From Geobacteraceae bacterium (GTDB taxonomy: Bacteria; Desulfobacterota; Desulfuromonadia; Geobacterales; Pseudopelobacteraceae), in NCBI GenBank assembly GCA_025355965.1, contig JANXYR010000079.1:1-64000 (forward strand): a DNA stretch of 64,000 nucleotides. Reading direction: 5' to 3'. The notes under the pieces were generated by a model. That model was given only the letters and a program-made list of their open reading frames with translations. It was not told the DNA's origin and made no database searches. Made by a program: the position numbers and the translations under genes. Below, piece after piece: positions 17,484 through 25,785 of this stretch (positions are counted from its first letter, which is position 1; each line of letters starts with the position of its first letter).

Positions 17484-18341
17484 ATGAAGTTAATCAAGTT
17501 TGCCAATGTATGTTTTGTGCTGTTTTTAGCTCTTTCACTTTTTACCCTTTCGGGATGTGGTAGCAATGATTCTGACACCCCGGCGGTTACCGTTGCCCCT
17601 ATCGTCGTCCTGACCAAGATGAACGTTAAAACCGGCCAGGAAACTGCCGCAAAAACGGCGATCGTTAATTTTGTAACCGAAACCCATAAGGAAGCGGGCG
17701 TAATTTCTTACGATGTTTATCAGGGTAACGGAACTGAAGACCATACATTTTGGTTTCGCGAAGTCTGGAAGGATGCGGCTGCCATTTCTACTCATTTTGG
17801 AACCACTCAATTCGGAACTTTGGTGACTGCCGCCCCATCTCTTTTTAACGTTCAATTTACCGGTGGAGATGGAACACCTCAATATTTTATAGTGACAACC
17901 CAGACAACAACTGCCAGTGCCAAATCGCTTCTTACCGGTGCTGTCGCGATCGAGTACTTTAAGGCCAAAACAGGCAAAGACGTTGAGGCTCAAACCCTTT
18001 TGACTACTCTTGCCCAGTCCGCCCTGACACAAACAGGCAATGTTTCTTTTGATCTTTTCAAGTATGAGGCTAATTATGGGATGCCTGAGGGAACCTATCA
18101 GACTTTTTCAAAATGGCAGGGTTCAAACGCCTACGACACCTACTTGGCTTCAACCGCATACACGACATTCAAAACACAATCTGCAGCCTTGTCTGATACG
18201 GATACAGCCACTCTTGCGACCATGTTCACAACTCCGAAGACTCTTGCGCTTAAGGCAGAACAAATCGCCGATCCTCAACCACTTTCTGTAGAAAGCAAGA
18301 ATACTTTGAAAGAATACGTAAAGAAAATGGCAGGTCAATGA
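17484..18341 (+). CDS. Lipoprotein with two antibiotic-biosynthesis-monooxygenase-like domains
   Basis: A 285-residue protein with a lipoprotein signal (FTLSGCGS, Cys about residue 25). Two tandem dimeric alpha/beta-barrel (ABM-like) segments follow: residues about 40-130 (VVLTKMNVKTGQE...VISYDVYQG...FREVW) and about 150-245 (AIEYFKAKTGKD...NVSFDLFKYE...FSKW). ABM-fold proteins bind or oxidise small aromatics or quinones, or trap heme. An envelope-anchored double ABM protein is unusual. It is preceded by a GGAGA ribosome site and lies inside the operon. Confidence 0.72.
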   Translation: MKLIKFANVCFVLFLALSLFTLSGCGSNDSDTPAVTVAPIVVLTKMNVKTGQETAAKTAIVNFVTETHKEAGVISYDVYQGNGTEDHTFWFREVWKDAAAISTHFGTTQFGTLVTAAPSLFNVQFTGGDGTPQYFIVTTQTTTASAKSLLTGAVAIEYFKAKTGKDVEAQTLLTTLAQSALTQTGNVSFDLFKYEANYGMPEGTYQTFSKWQGSNAYDTYLASTAYTTFKTQSAALSDTDTATLATMFTTPKTLALKAEQIADPQPLSVESKNTLKEYVKKMAGQ

Positions 18342-18369
18342 GCTAATTGAGAAAATGAGGATTTTAGAT

Positions 18370-18741
18370 ATGCCAAAAAAGAAACTTACCCCGCAGGACA
18401 ACGCAGTTCTTGGTGATGAAGAATTGATGGCAGGCCTTCGGAAGCTTGATCCTGAATGGGGGGATTACTGCATCAGGGTATCAGGGGAAGCATATTCAAA
18501 ACCGCTTATCAGCCAGAAGACCAAGGTTATGATTGCCCTTGTCGTTGATATCGTCGAACAGCTTCACGGTCCACAGTTCGCCAACCATGTGAACATGGCC
18601 AAGAAGCAGGGCATCACACGCGAAGAGATCGAGGAGCTTCTCTACTTCATGACCGTCTACGTCGGTTTTAATAAAGCAGGCGGTTATTTCCCCGCTATTA
18701 AAGAGATTTTTGGCCCAAAACAGAATACTTCGCCCGACTAA
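18370..18741 (+). CDS. Carboxymuconolactone decarboxylase (CMD/AhpD-fold) protein
   Basis: A 123-residue all-helical CMD-fold protein, with the family stretch SQKTKVMIALVVDIVEQLHG and NHVNMAKKQGITREEIEELL. The CxxC peroxidase pair of AhpD is missing: the equivalent region reads VEQLHG. An AhpD-like alkylhydroperoxidase activity is therefore unlikely, and a decarboxylase or hydrolase role is open. The start at 18,370 is supported by GAGG 9 bases upstream. A CMD gene next to DJ-1, AGE, STAS and glgX genes is part of the layout I recall for the icfG cluster. Confidence 0.8.
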   Translation: MPKKKLTPQDNAVLGDEELMAGLRKLDPEWGDYCIRVSGEAYSKPLISQKTKVMIALVVDIVEQLHGPQFANHVNMAKKQGITREEIEELLYFMTVYVGFNKAGGYFPAIKEIFGPKQNTSPD

Positions 18742-18770
18742 AACAACATCTATCTTACCAGGAGGTTTTT

Positions 18771-19019
18771 ATGCCAGTTATTCAGATCAGCACACTTGAA
18801 CTCACCGATGAGCAGAAAATGGACATCGCAAGTAAGTTCACCAAGATTCTTTCCGATTCAACCAAAGTTCCCGAAGATCGGATCTATTGCATGTTCCATG
18901 ATTTTCCGCTCAACAGCATCGCAGCCGGAGGACACTTGGTCTCCGAGTTCCCTCCAGGCCCCGATGATTTTAACATCAAATACACCGCCGAACTTAAGAA
19001 AAAACGGGACAATCCTTAA
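18771..19019 (+). CDS. Tautomerase-superfamily small protein, copy 2
   Basis: An 82-residue protein starting MPVIQISTLELTDEQK with the catalytic Pro-2. It is a paralogue of the one encoded at 15,221 (shared LEL-x-D-x-QK and VPEDRIY segments) and contains an internal GGHL turn typical of MIF-type folds. The ribosome site AGGAGG is strong. Two tautomerases in a single operon suggest action on different enol/keto intermediates, or a heteromeric tautomerase; both are inferences. Confidence 0.78.
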   Translation: MPVIQISTLELTDEQKMDIASKFTKILSDSTKVPEDRIYCMFHDFPLNSIAAGGHLVSEFPPGPDDFNIKYTAELKKKRDNP

Positions 19020-19034
19020 TAAGAGGAGCTTTCA

Positions 19035-19610
19035 ATGACGCTTAAAGGAAAAAAAATAGCGATTCTGATGGAAGGGGACTGGTATGAACCGGAAATCTGG
19101 TACTACCGTCTTCGCTTTGCTGAAGAAGGTGCAGAGGTTCATTTTCTTACCCGTATGTGGGGCCAGCCAGTTCTCACTTTTCTCGGCCATGAATTCCGCG
19201 CCCCTTTTGAGGTTACGGAATCTTTCGAGGGGATGGATGATGAAACGCTTAGAAGTTTTTCTGCTGTAATTGTTCCGGCTGGAATGGTTGCCGACCGGCT
19301 TCGCTATACCGAGGATATCAACAAGCTTCCACCTGCTGTGGAATTCATGAAGCGAGCGTTCGCCGAAAAAACTATTATCAAGGGAATAATCTGCCACGGG
19401 CTGTGGCTTGTTGCATCTGCCCCAGAGCTGGTTCGAGGGCGGAGTTTGGTTGTCCATAATAACCTTCTGGGAGATGCCCGTAACATGGGGGCACAATATG
19501 TCGATAATGATGTAGTGGTTGATGGTGACCTTGTCACTGCCCGCAGTGGCGGGCAGTGCAATCATTTTGCCCGTAAAATAATCGAGATGATTGCAGAAAG
19601 TTCAGGCTGA
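19035..19610 (+). CDS. DJ-1/PfpI family protein (short form)
   Basis: A 191-residue protein of normal PfpI/DJ-1 length. It has an N-terminal EGDWYEPEIWYYRLRF segment carrying the conserved acidic residue, and a nucleophile elbow GIICHGLWLV with Cys-His, the intact PfpI-type catalytic pair. Family members are deglycases, glyoxalases or peptidase-like proteins. It follows the second tautomerase after 15 bases with a GAGGAG ribosome site. It is not closely similar to the long DJ-1 at 14,366, so the two probably have different substrates. Confidence 0.85.
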   Translation: MTLKGKKIAILMEGDWYEPEIWYYRLRFAEEGAEVHFLTRMWGQPVLTFLGHEFRAPFEVTESFEGMDDETLRSFSAVIVPAGMVADRLRYTEDINKLPPAVEFMKRAFAEKTIIKGIICHGLWLVASAPELVRGRSLVVHNNLLGDARNMGAQYVDNDVVVDGDLVTARSGGQCNHFARKIIEMIAESSG

Positions 19611-19619
19611 AGGGTATTT

Positions 19620-20021
19620 ATGGATACGCCAATCTATGCCCACATGGGTCTTAACTGCAAGGATATGGAAGCAACAGAAGCGTTTTACTGCACACACTTT
19701 GGTTTTCATCGTGCACGAGCAATTCCGCTAGGAGATGATCAAATCATCTTTCTGAAATCCGGGGAGATTTATCTTGAACTTTTCAAAGCCAAGGGCGATT
19801 CACCGGAGACTCCCTACACCAATGACGGCCCGCAGTACGCTGGATTTCGCCATATTTCTTTTACCGTAGAGGATGTAGACGCCACATTGAAAGCTATTAG
19901 TGCGGAGTTGACCTTGGGACCACTTGTTTTAGACGACATTACCGGCTGGAAAGCAGCCTGGATAAAAGATCCTGACGGTAGAATCATTGAAATTTGCCAA
20001 GGTTACAAGGACGACATGTAG
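19620..20021 (+). CDS. Glyoxalase/VOC-fold protein
   Basis: A 133-residue vicinal-oxygen-chelate protein with two beta-alpha-beta-beta-beta modules. The metal ligands are visible as HMGLNCKDME (His 8), EIYLELF, FRHISFTVEDVD, and the C-terminal DPDGRIIEICQG. Such proteins include glyoxalase I, dioxygenases and epimerases. In a cluster with two DJ-1 proteins a role in reactive-carbonyl chemistry is plausible but not shown. It starts 9 bases after the DJ-1 gene. Confidence 0.84.
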   Translation: MDTPIYAHMGLNCKDMEATEAFYCTHFGFHRARAIPLGDDQIIFLKSGEIYLELFKAKGDSPETPYTNDGPQYAGFRHISFTVEDVDATLKAISAELTLGPLVLDDITGWKAAWIKDPDGRIIEICQGYKDDM

Positions 20022-20063
20022 AAGCTGCAATACATCCATTAAAACATGAAACAGGAGGAAAAG

Positions 20064-21890
20064 ATGGGACAGTTAAAATTCACTTTTTCGGACACCATCG
20101 CCGGCTATGTTACCAGCTTCAACCGCACGGAGCGTTCTTTTGGCCTCAAAACCTCTGAAGGGAAAGAATATACTCTCTTCATAACACCAATGACCTATGC
20201 CAAGGTTACCCAGAATCTTGATGAGGGCTACATCGATGCCACCGGCAGGCTTGCCGAACTGCTTGATGAGGGCAATCTGGTCTACGCCTACTGCATCTTC
20301 TACCCAAAGGGTGACGATTACCGGATTGAGGTAAAATCGATGATCTTCCCCGGAAACAATGTTGGCACATATCGCCATGAAGAGCAGGACTGGTGGATTA
20401 AACAGGTTCGCTCTATCGCAGACAGTTACCTGAAATGGCAGTTCAATTATCCTGAAACCCCGATTGATTTTAAAAATTACCGTACATTCCTGCATCTAGG
20501 TGGTGGCAAGAAGGGGGATTACCTTCAGGAAACAGACACAATTTCGCGTCTAGTATACGGCTTTGCTTCTGCATATCTGATGACCGGCGAGGATCGTTTT
20601 CTGGAAGGAGCCGAAATAGGCACTGCTTATCTGCGCGAACATGTCCGCTTCTATGATAATGATGAAGACCTTGTTTACTGGTATCACGGCCTGCAGGTTT
20701 CCGGCGATCGTGAGCAAAAATTGCTGACATCGGAATTCGGCGACGATTACGACTCGCTCCCTATGTATGAGCAGATTTATGCCCTGGCCGGGCCAACACA
20801 AACCTACAGGATCACCGGCGATCCAGCAATCATGTTTGACATCGAAAAAACCATTAGCCTCTTTGAGAAATATTACAAAGACAACGACAAGGAGGGGTAT
20901 TTCTCCCACATCGATCCGATCACACTGGATCCCCGTTCCGCGACTCTTGACAAAGGAAATAACCGCGCCAAGAAAAACTGGAACTCCGTCGGCGACCACG
21001 CCCCTGCATATCTAATCAACCTCTGGCTGGCTACGGGGGAAGAAAAGTATGCCGATTTCCTGGAATATACTTTTGATACTATCGAAGAGCATTTTAAGGA
21101 CTATGAGAACAGCCCCTTTGTCCAGGAGCGTTTCTTTGAAGACTGGAGCCACGACAAAACCTGGGGGTGGCAGCAGGATAACGCCGTTGTCGGCCACAAC
21201 CTGAAGATATCCTGGAACCTGATGAGGATGAACAGCCTCCGTCCTAAAGACAAATATGTGTCTTTTGCCAAGAAAATTGCAGAACTTATGCCGGAAGCCG
21301 GAAGCGACCGGCAGCGCGGCGGCTGGTATGACGTGGTTGCAAGAACATTAGCGCCCGGCGAGGAATATCACCGCTTTACCTGGCACGACCGCAAAGCGTG
21401 GTGGCAGCAAGAGCAGGCCATCCTGGCTTACATGATCCTGAACGGCGTACTGAAAGACGACGAATACCTGCGTCATGCACGCGAAGCAGCCGCCTTCTAC
21501 AATGCACACTTTCTCGACCATGATGACGGAGCGGTCTATTTCAACGTGCTGGCAAACGGAGTGCCGTATCTGATGGGAAATGAGCGTTTTAAAGGAAGTC
21601 ATTCCATGAGCGGCTATCACTCCACAGAACTTTGCTATCTTTCGGCCGTTTATACTAATCTGCTGATCAACAAAGTTCCGATGGATCTTTATTTCAAGCC
21701 GAAACCTGGCGGATTCAAGGACAATATCCTGAGAGTTTCCCCTGACATTCTGCCCAAAGGAAGCGTAAAGCTGACCGCAGTCGAAATCGACGAAAAACCT
21801 TATACTAATTTCAATGCCGATGAGCTGTTTGTAACGCTTCCGGTATCGGACAAAGATCTCAAAGTGAAAGTTACAATTACGCCGGCATAG
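20064..21890 (+). CDS. AGE-family (alpha/alpha)6-barrel protein with extra N-terminal beta domain
   Basis: A 608-residue protein. Residues about 1-100 form a beta-rich domain of unknown function. From about 115 the sequence looks like the N-acylglucosamine 2-epimerase/cellobiose epimerase (alpha/alpha)6 barrel, with repeated His/Trp-rich turns such as WGWQQDNAVVGHNLK and FTWHDRKAWWQQEQA. The active-site histidines of AGE enzymes are in these turns. It could isomerise or epimerise a sugar or polyol or hydrolyse a glycoside. The start is chosen at 20,064 with CAGGAGG 5 bases before it. It is followed 9 bases later by a STAS gene. Confidence 0.75.
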   Translation: MGQLKFTFSDTIAGYVTSFNRTERSFGLKTSEGKEYTLFITPMTYAKVTQNLDEGYIDATGRLAELLDEGNLVYAYCIFYPKGDDYRIEVKSMIFPGNNVGTYRHEEQDWWIKQVRSIADSYLKWQFNYPETPIDFKNYRTFLHLGGGKKGDYLQETDTISRLVYGFASAYLMTGEDRFLEGAEIGTAYLREHVRFYDNDEDLVYWYHGLQVSGDREQKLLTSEFGDDYDSLPMYEQIYALAGPTQTYRITGDPAIMFDIEKTISLFEKYYKDNDKEGYFSHIDPITLDPRSATLDKGNNRAKKNWNSVGDHAPAYLINLWLATGEEKYADFLEYTFDTIEEHFKDYENSPFVQERFFEDWSHDKTWGWQQDNAVVGHNLKISWNLMRMNSLRPKDKYVSFAKKIAELMPEAGSDRQRGGWYDVVARTLAPGEEYHRFTWHDRKAWWQQEQAILAYMILNGVLKDDEYLRHAREAAAFYNAHFLDHDDGAVYFNVLANGVPYLMGNERFKGSHSMSGYHSTELCYLSAVYTNLLINKVPMDLYFKPKPGGFKDNILRVSPDILPKGSVKLTAVEIDEKPYTNFNADELFVTLPVSDKDLKVKVTITPA

Positions 21891-21899
21891 GAGATTTTC

Positions 21900-22232
21900 A
21901 TGGCCATAGAAACAAAAATAGATGGAACGAACGTAATCGCTACTGTAAGCGGCGAGATCGATGGCAAGAGTGCGCCTCAGTTGCAGTCTGAATTATTGGC
22001 CGCCTTGCAGGACGGGAACCGGCTGCTGGTAGATATGAAGGGCGTTACTTATCTATCAAGCGCCGGCCTGAGAATGCTGTTGCTACTGTATCGTCAGATA
22101 GCCACCAAGAAAGGCAAGGTTGTGCTCGTAGGCGTTTCCGATGAGATAAGAGACACCATGTCCATGACAGGATTTATCAATTTTTTCACACTTGTTGACA
22201 CCCAGGAAGCCGGTATTTCGGCACTTTCCTGA
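21900..22232 (+). CDS. STAS-domain anti-sigma-factor antagonist, first copy
   Basis: A 110-residue SpoIIAA/RsbV-like protein. The switch site YLSSAGLRMLLLLYR contains the phosphorylatable serine (about Ser 54, immediately before Ala-Gly). When dephosphorylated by a SpoIIE-type phosphatase such proteins bind an RsbW-like kinase and free its target. All three partners are encoded in this cluster. The gene sits between the AGE-like gene and glgX, separated from the second STAS gene by glgX. Confidence 0.9.
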   Translation: MAIETKIDGTNVIATVSGEIDGKSAPQLQSELLAALQDGNRLLVDMKGVTYLSSAGLRMLLLLYRQIATKKGKVVLVGVSDEIRDTMSMTGFINFFTLVDTQEAGISALS

Positions 22233-22252
22233 TTTTCCGGAGGAGCTGTATA

Positions 22253-24415
22253 ATGACGACCGCAAATGCCGCACCTGGACGAATCGACTCGTTGGAAGCG
22301 AGGATTGATTATTATCCGACCCATGAAATTGCCGGTTTCAGGTTACGCCCCGGAAAACCGTTCCCCTTCGGCGCTACCCTGGTTCCCGGTGGCGTCAATT
22401 TCTCGATTTTTTCCAGCCATGCCTTTTCCTGCATCCTGGTACTGTTCGAGAAGGGTGCAAAAGAGCCACTTGCAGAGATCCCCTTTCCGGATTCTTTCAG
22501 GATTGGCCACGTTTGGAGCATGATGGTTTTCGATCTGGACTGCGAGACCATTGAATATGGATATCGTATGGATGGCCCGTTTGATCCGCTAGTCGGCCAT
22601 CGCTTCGACAAAAGCAAAATCCTGCTCGACCCTTACGCCAAGGCTGTAGGCGGCAGGGATGTCTGGGGTACTCCTCCTAATTGGGACAATCTCTTTCCCT
22701 ACCGTGGGCGGCTGGTGTTCGAGGATTTTGACTGGGAGGACGACCGTCCACTGGAGATCCCTATCGAGGATCTGATCATTTACGAGATGCATGTGCGCAG
22801 CTTTACCCAACACTCTTCGTCAGGGGCCAAACATCCCGGAACATTTGCGGCCATGCGCGACAAAATTCCCTATATCAAGGAGCTGGGCGTCAACTGCGTT
22901 GAACTGATGCCGGTTTATGAGTTCGACGAATTCGAAAACAGCCGTCTCCATCCTGAAACCGGCGAGATGCTCTATAACTACTGGGGGTACAGCACGGTCA
23001 ACTTTTTTGCGCCAAAGGCCGGTTTTGCAGCTACCGGTCGTCTCGGCATGCAGGTGGACGAGCTGAAGACGCTGGTGAAAGAGCTGCATAAAAACAATAT
23101 CGAGGTAATTCTCGATGTTGTCTTCAATCATACCGCAGAGGGTGACGAGAGGGGACCTACCTTCTCATTCCGTGGCATTGATAACAAAACCTATTACATG
23201 CTAACCCCTGAAGGGTATTACTACAATTTTTCTGGCTGCGGGAATACCCTCAACTGCAACAACCCGATCGTCCGCAGCATAGTACTGGACTGTCTGCGCT
23301 ACTGGGCATCCGAGTATCATATTGACGGTTTCCGTTTCGATTTAGCCGCCATACTTGGGCGTGATCCTTGGGGCGCACCGCTCTCGAATCCGCCACTGCT
23401 CGAGTCACTGGCCTTTGACCCTGTTCTGGGCAAATGCAAGCTGATTGCCGAGGCTTGGGACGCGGGGGGACTCTATCAGGTGGGTTCGTTCCCCGCATTT
23501 GGCCGCTGGGCCGAGTGGAACGGCAAATACCGAGACGACCTGCGTTGTTTTCTGAAAGGGGATGCTGGAAAAGTGGGTGCGCTGGCTCAGAGGATACAGG
23601 GTTCTCCGGACCTGTACGGCTGGAACGGCAGGGGGCCGACCGCATCTATCAACTTCATCACTTGTCACGACGGCTTTACTTTGTACGATATGTTTGCCTA
23701 CAACGAAAAGCACAACGACGCCAACGGCGAGCACAACAACGACGGCGGTAATGACAACGACAGCTGGAATTGCGGCTGTGAAGGTGAGACCGACAACCCC
23801 TGGATAAACGATTTGCGCAAGCGGCTCATCAGAAATGCCTGGACGATCCTGATGGTCAGCCACGGAGTACCGATGGTGTTGATGGGTGACGAAATGGGGC
23901 GCACCCAGTACGGCAACAACAACACATACTGCCAGGACAATGACCTGAATTGGCTCGACTGGAGCCTTGCAGAAAAGAATGCCGACCTGCTCCGTTTCAC
24001 CAGCTACATGGTTGCCTTCCGCAAAGCGCATCCAGCCTTGCGTAGCCGTTATCACTTGAGCAACCAGGATTTTATGGGAAGCGGTTATGCAGATATAAGC
24101 TGGCATGGAGAAAGTGCATGGAATGCAGATTGGTCTGACGAGAGCCGCACATTGGCATTTATGCTCTGCGGAAAACATGCCAAGAGCGGGACGGTCTGCG
24201 ACGACTATATCTACGTCGCCATGAACAGCCATTGGGATACAAAGTATATTGAAATTCCGATGCCAGCTCCAGGCAGTGGCAAATGGTATGTAGCGGTTAA
24301 TACCGGAATGCCGTCGCCTGAGGATATCTTTGAACCGGGAAGCGAGCCGGAGCTTGGCGACCAGCGACATTTTCTCATCCCTGCGTATTCAGTGGTCGTG
24401 CTGGTGGCGCGATAA
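22253..24415 (+). CDS. glgX: Glycogen debranching enzyme (isoamylase-type GH13)
   Basis: A 720-residue enzyme with an N-terminal CBM48 domain (RPGKPFPFGATLVPGGVNFS) and a GH13 barrel with the four classical regions. These are DVVFNHT (about 288-294), GFRFDLAAI with the nucleophile Asp (about 362), LIAEAWDAGG with the acid/base Glu (about 400), and FITCHDGFTL with the transition-state Asp (about 471). It cleaves alpha-1,6 branches of glycogen. No glgA, glgB, glgC or glgP lies nearby; the neighbours are STAS genes on both sides, which ties glycogen breakdown to the partner switch by context. Confidence 0.94.
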   Translation: MTTANAAPGRIDSLEARIDYYPTHEIAGFRLRPGKPFPFGATLVPGGVNFSIFSSHAFSCILVLFEKGAKEPLAEIPFPDSFRIGHVWSMMVFDLDCETIEYGYRMDGPFDPLVGHRFDKSKILLDPYAKAVGGRDVWGTPPNWDNLFPYRGRLVFEDFDWEDDRPLEIPIEDLIIYEMHVRSFTQHSSSGAKHPGTFAAMRDKIPYIKELGVNCVELMPVYEFDEFENSRLHPETGEMLYNYWGYSTVNFFAPKAGFAATGRLGMQVDELKTLVKELHKNNIEVILDVVFNHTAEGDERGPTFSFRGIDNKTYYMLTPEGYYYNFSGCGNTLNCNNPIVRSIVLDCLRYWASEYHIDGFRFDLAAILGRDPWGAPLSNPPLLESLAFDPVLGKCKLIAEAWDAGGLYQVGSFPAFGRWAEWNGKYRDDLRCFLKGDAGKVGALAQRIQGSPDLYGWNGRGPTASINFITCHDGFTLYDMFAYNEKHNDANGEHNNDGGNDNDSWNCGCEGETDNPWINDLRKRLIRNAWTILMVSHGVPMVLMGDEMGRTQYGNNNTYCQDNDLNWLDWSLAEKNADLLRFTSYMVAFRKAHPALRSRYHLSNQDFMGSGYADISWHGESAWNADWSDESRTLAFMLCGKHAKSGTVCDDYIYVAMNSHWDTKYIEIPMPAPGSGKWYVAVNTGMPSPEDIFEPGSEPELGDQRHFLIPAYSVVVLVAR

Positions 24416-24453
24416 CAGAAACTAACATAATAAAATCAAAGGAGAATTACATC

Positions 24454-24777
24454 ATGGCATTCGACGCACAATTGGCAATGGCAGACCACATAGCAAAAAT
24501 CACCCTCATCGGCTCGCTTGACGCCAGCTCTGCTCCTCGCTTTAAAGAGGTAATAGAGGAGGCCGCGGTTCAATCACCCACTAAACTTGTTCTTCTGATG
24601 GATAGCCTTGATTTTTTGGCCAGTGCCGGTCTGCGGGTACTTATCTTTGCTAAGCAGAAAATGGGCGCAGGCGTTGATATTTATGTTGTAGGCAGTCAGG
24701 GGCCGGTGCTGGCGACCTTAGAAATGAGCGGATTCCACCATAGTGTATATATACAGGAAACCTACGTGGAGGCCTGA
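24454..24777 (+). CDS. STAS-domain anti-sigma-factor antagonist, second copy
   Basis: A 107-residue STAS protein with the switch sequence FLASAGLRVLIFAKQ (serine about 57 before Ala-Gly). It is only distantly similar to the STAS protein at 21,900, so the two could be read by the same kinase as separate inputs, or one may serve a target other than the kinase. AAGGAG precedes the ATG. The RsbW-like kinase gene follows after 34 bases. Confidence 0.9.
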   Translation: MAFDAQLAMADHIAKITLIGSLDASSAPRFKEVIEEAAVQSPTKLVLLMDSLDFLASAGLRVLIFAKQKMGAGVDIYVVGSQGPVLATLEMSGFHHSVYIQETYVEA

Positions 24778-24811
24778 TTCACGTTGTAATTATGACTTCA
24801 AAGGGAATTTT

Positions 24812-25240
24812 ATGATACCACTATGCCTTCCCGCAACATTGGATTCACTTGATGAAATAGGAAAATACATTGTTGCGGCGACTACCGAGGCAAAACTCGA
24901 AACTAAACCCGCCTACGGGTTACGGCTCGCTGTCGACGAAATCGCCACCAATATAATTACCCACGGTTATGAGGAAACGGGTAAAGCCGGGAATGTCACA
25001 GTAAGCGGAGAAATTACCGATTCTTCACTTACTATTGTGCTTGAGGACAGTGGTATTCCGTTTGACCCTTTGAGCAGGAAGCTCCCCAGCGAAGATGAGT
25101 TGAATCTTCCCCTCGAAGAACGTGATATCGGTGGGCTTGGAATTTTCCTGGTGCTTAAAGGAGTAGATAGTTTCAGCTACGAATTTATCAATGGTAAAAA
25201 CAGAAACATGTTTACCATGAATCTACCAGGAAAGGCCTGA
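24812..25240 (+). CDS. RsbW/SpoIIAB-like serine kinase (anti-sigma factor type)
   Basis: A 142-residue GHKL ATPase. The N box is LAVDEIATNIITHGY, the G1 box LEDSGIPFDP, and the G2 box DIGGLGIFLV. Proteins of this type phosphorylate a STAS partner and, when not bound to it, hold an anti-sigma target or another effector. No sigma factor gene lies in the window, so the target is unknown. The ATG at 24,812 is supported by AAGGGA. The nitroreductase gene begins 1 base after the stop. Confidence 0.9.
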   Translation: MIPLCLPATLDSLDEIGKYIVAATTEAKLETKPAYGLRLAVDEIATNIITHGYEETGKAGNVTVSGEITDSSLTIVLEDSGIPFDPLSRKLPSEDELNLPLEERDIGGLGIFLVLKGVDSFSYEFINGKNRNMFTMNLPGKA

Positions 25241-25241
25241 T

Positions 25242-25775
25242 ATGGAGACGATAGACACCATATTCACCCGCAGAAGCATTAGAAATTTCCTTGGCAAACC
25301 TGTTGAACCTGAACATGTTAAAACTCTTCTGAAAGCCGCCATGTATGCCCCTTCGGCTGTGAATGAACAACCATGGCGTTTTCTGGTTCTCAGCGACAGG
25401 ACACTTTTCCCGGGCATAATAAAGATTCACCCATATGCAACAATGTTGAAAACCGCGCCTCTGGCGATACTTGTCTGTGGCGATCTGAACCTGGAGAAAG
25501 TTCCCGGAAACTGGGTTCTGGACTGTTCATGCGCGTCTCAGAATATTCTTCTTGCAGCACATTCAATCGGACTTGGTGCGGTATGGACCGGTGTGTATCC
25601 TGAAGAGGATAGAATGAGTGGGCTTACTGAACTGTTCCATCTACCGGGAAAAGTTCTTCCCTTTGCGCTCATCGGGGTAGGTTATCCTGAGGGAGAACCC
25701 CCGAAACAACCAGAACGCTTCAAACCTGAAAGAATTTCGATGAACAGTTGGGAAAACGCATATTTAGTAGAATAG
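25242..25775 (+). CDS. Nitroreductase-family flavoprotein
   Basis: A 177-residue FMN-binding nitroreductase. Typical elements are TRRSIRNFLGKPVE (FMN phosphate contact), the stretch MYAPSAVNEQPWRFLVL, and the C-terminal ALIGVGYPEGEPP. Members reduce quinones, nitro-aromatics or enones with NAD(P)H. In the operon it stands between the kinase and the phosphatase, separated by 1 and 10 bases. Its substrate is unknown; reduction of a carbonyl or enone product of the neighbouring enzymes is possible. Confidence 0.85.
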   Translation: METIDTIFTRRSIRNFLGKPVEPEHVKTLLKAAMYAPSAVNEQPWRFLVLSDRTLFPGIIKIHPYATMLKTAPLAILVCGDLNLEKVPGNWVLDCSCASQNILLAAHSIGLGAVWTGVYPEEDRMSGLTELFHLPGKVLPFALIGVGYPEGEPPKQPERFKPERISMNSWENAYLVE

Positions 25776-25785
25776 GAGATGTCTC

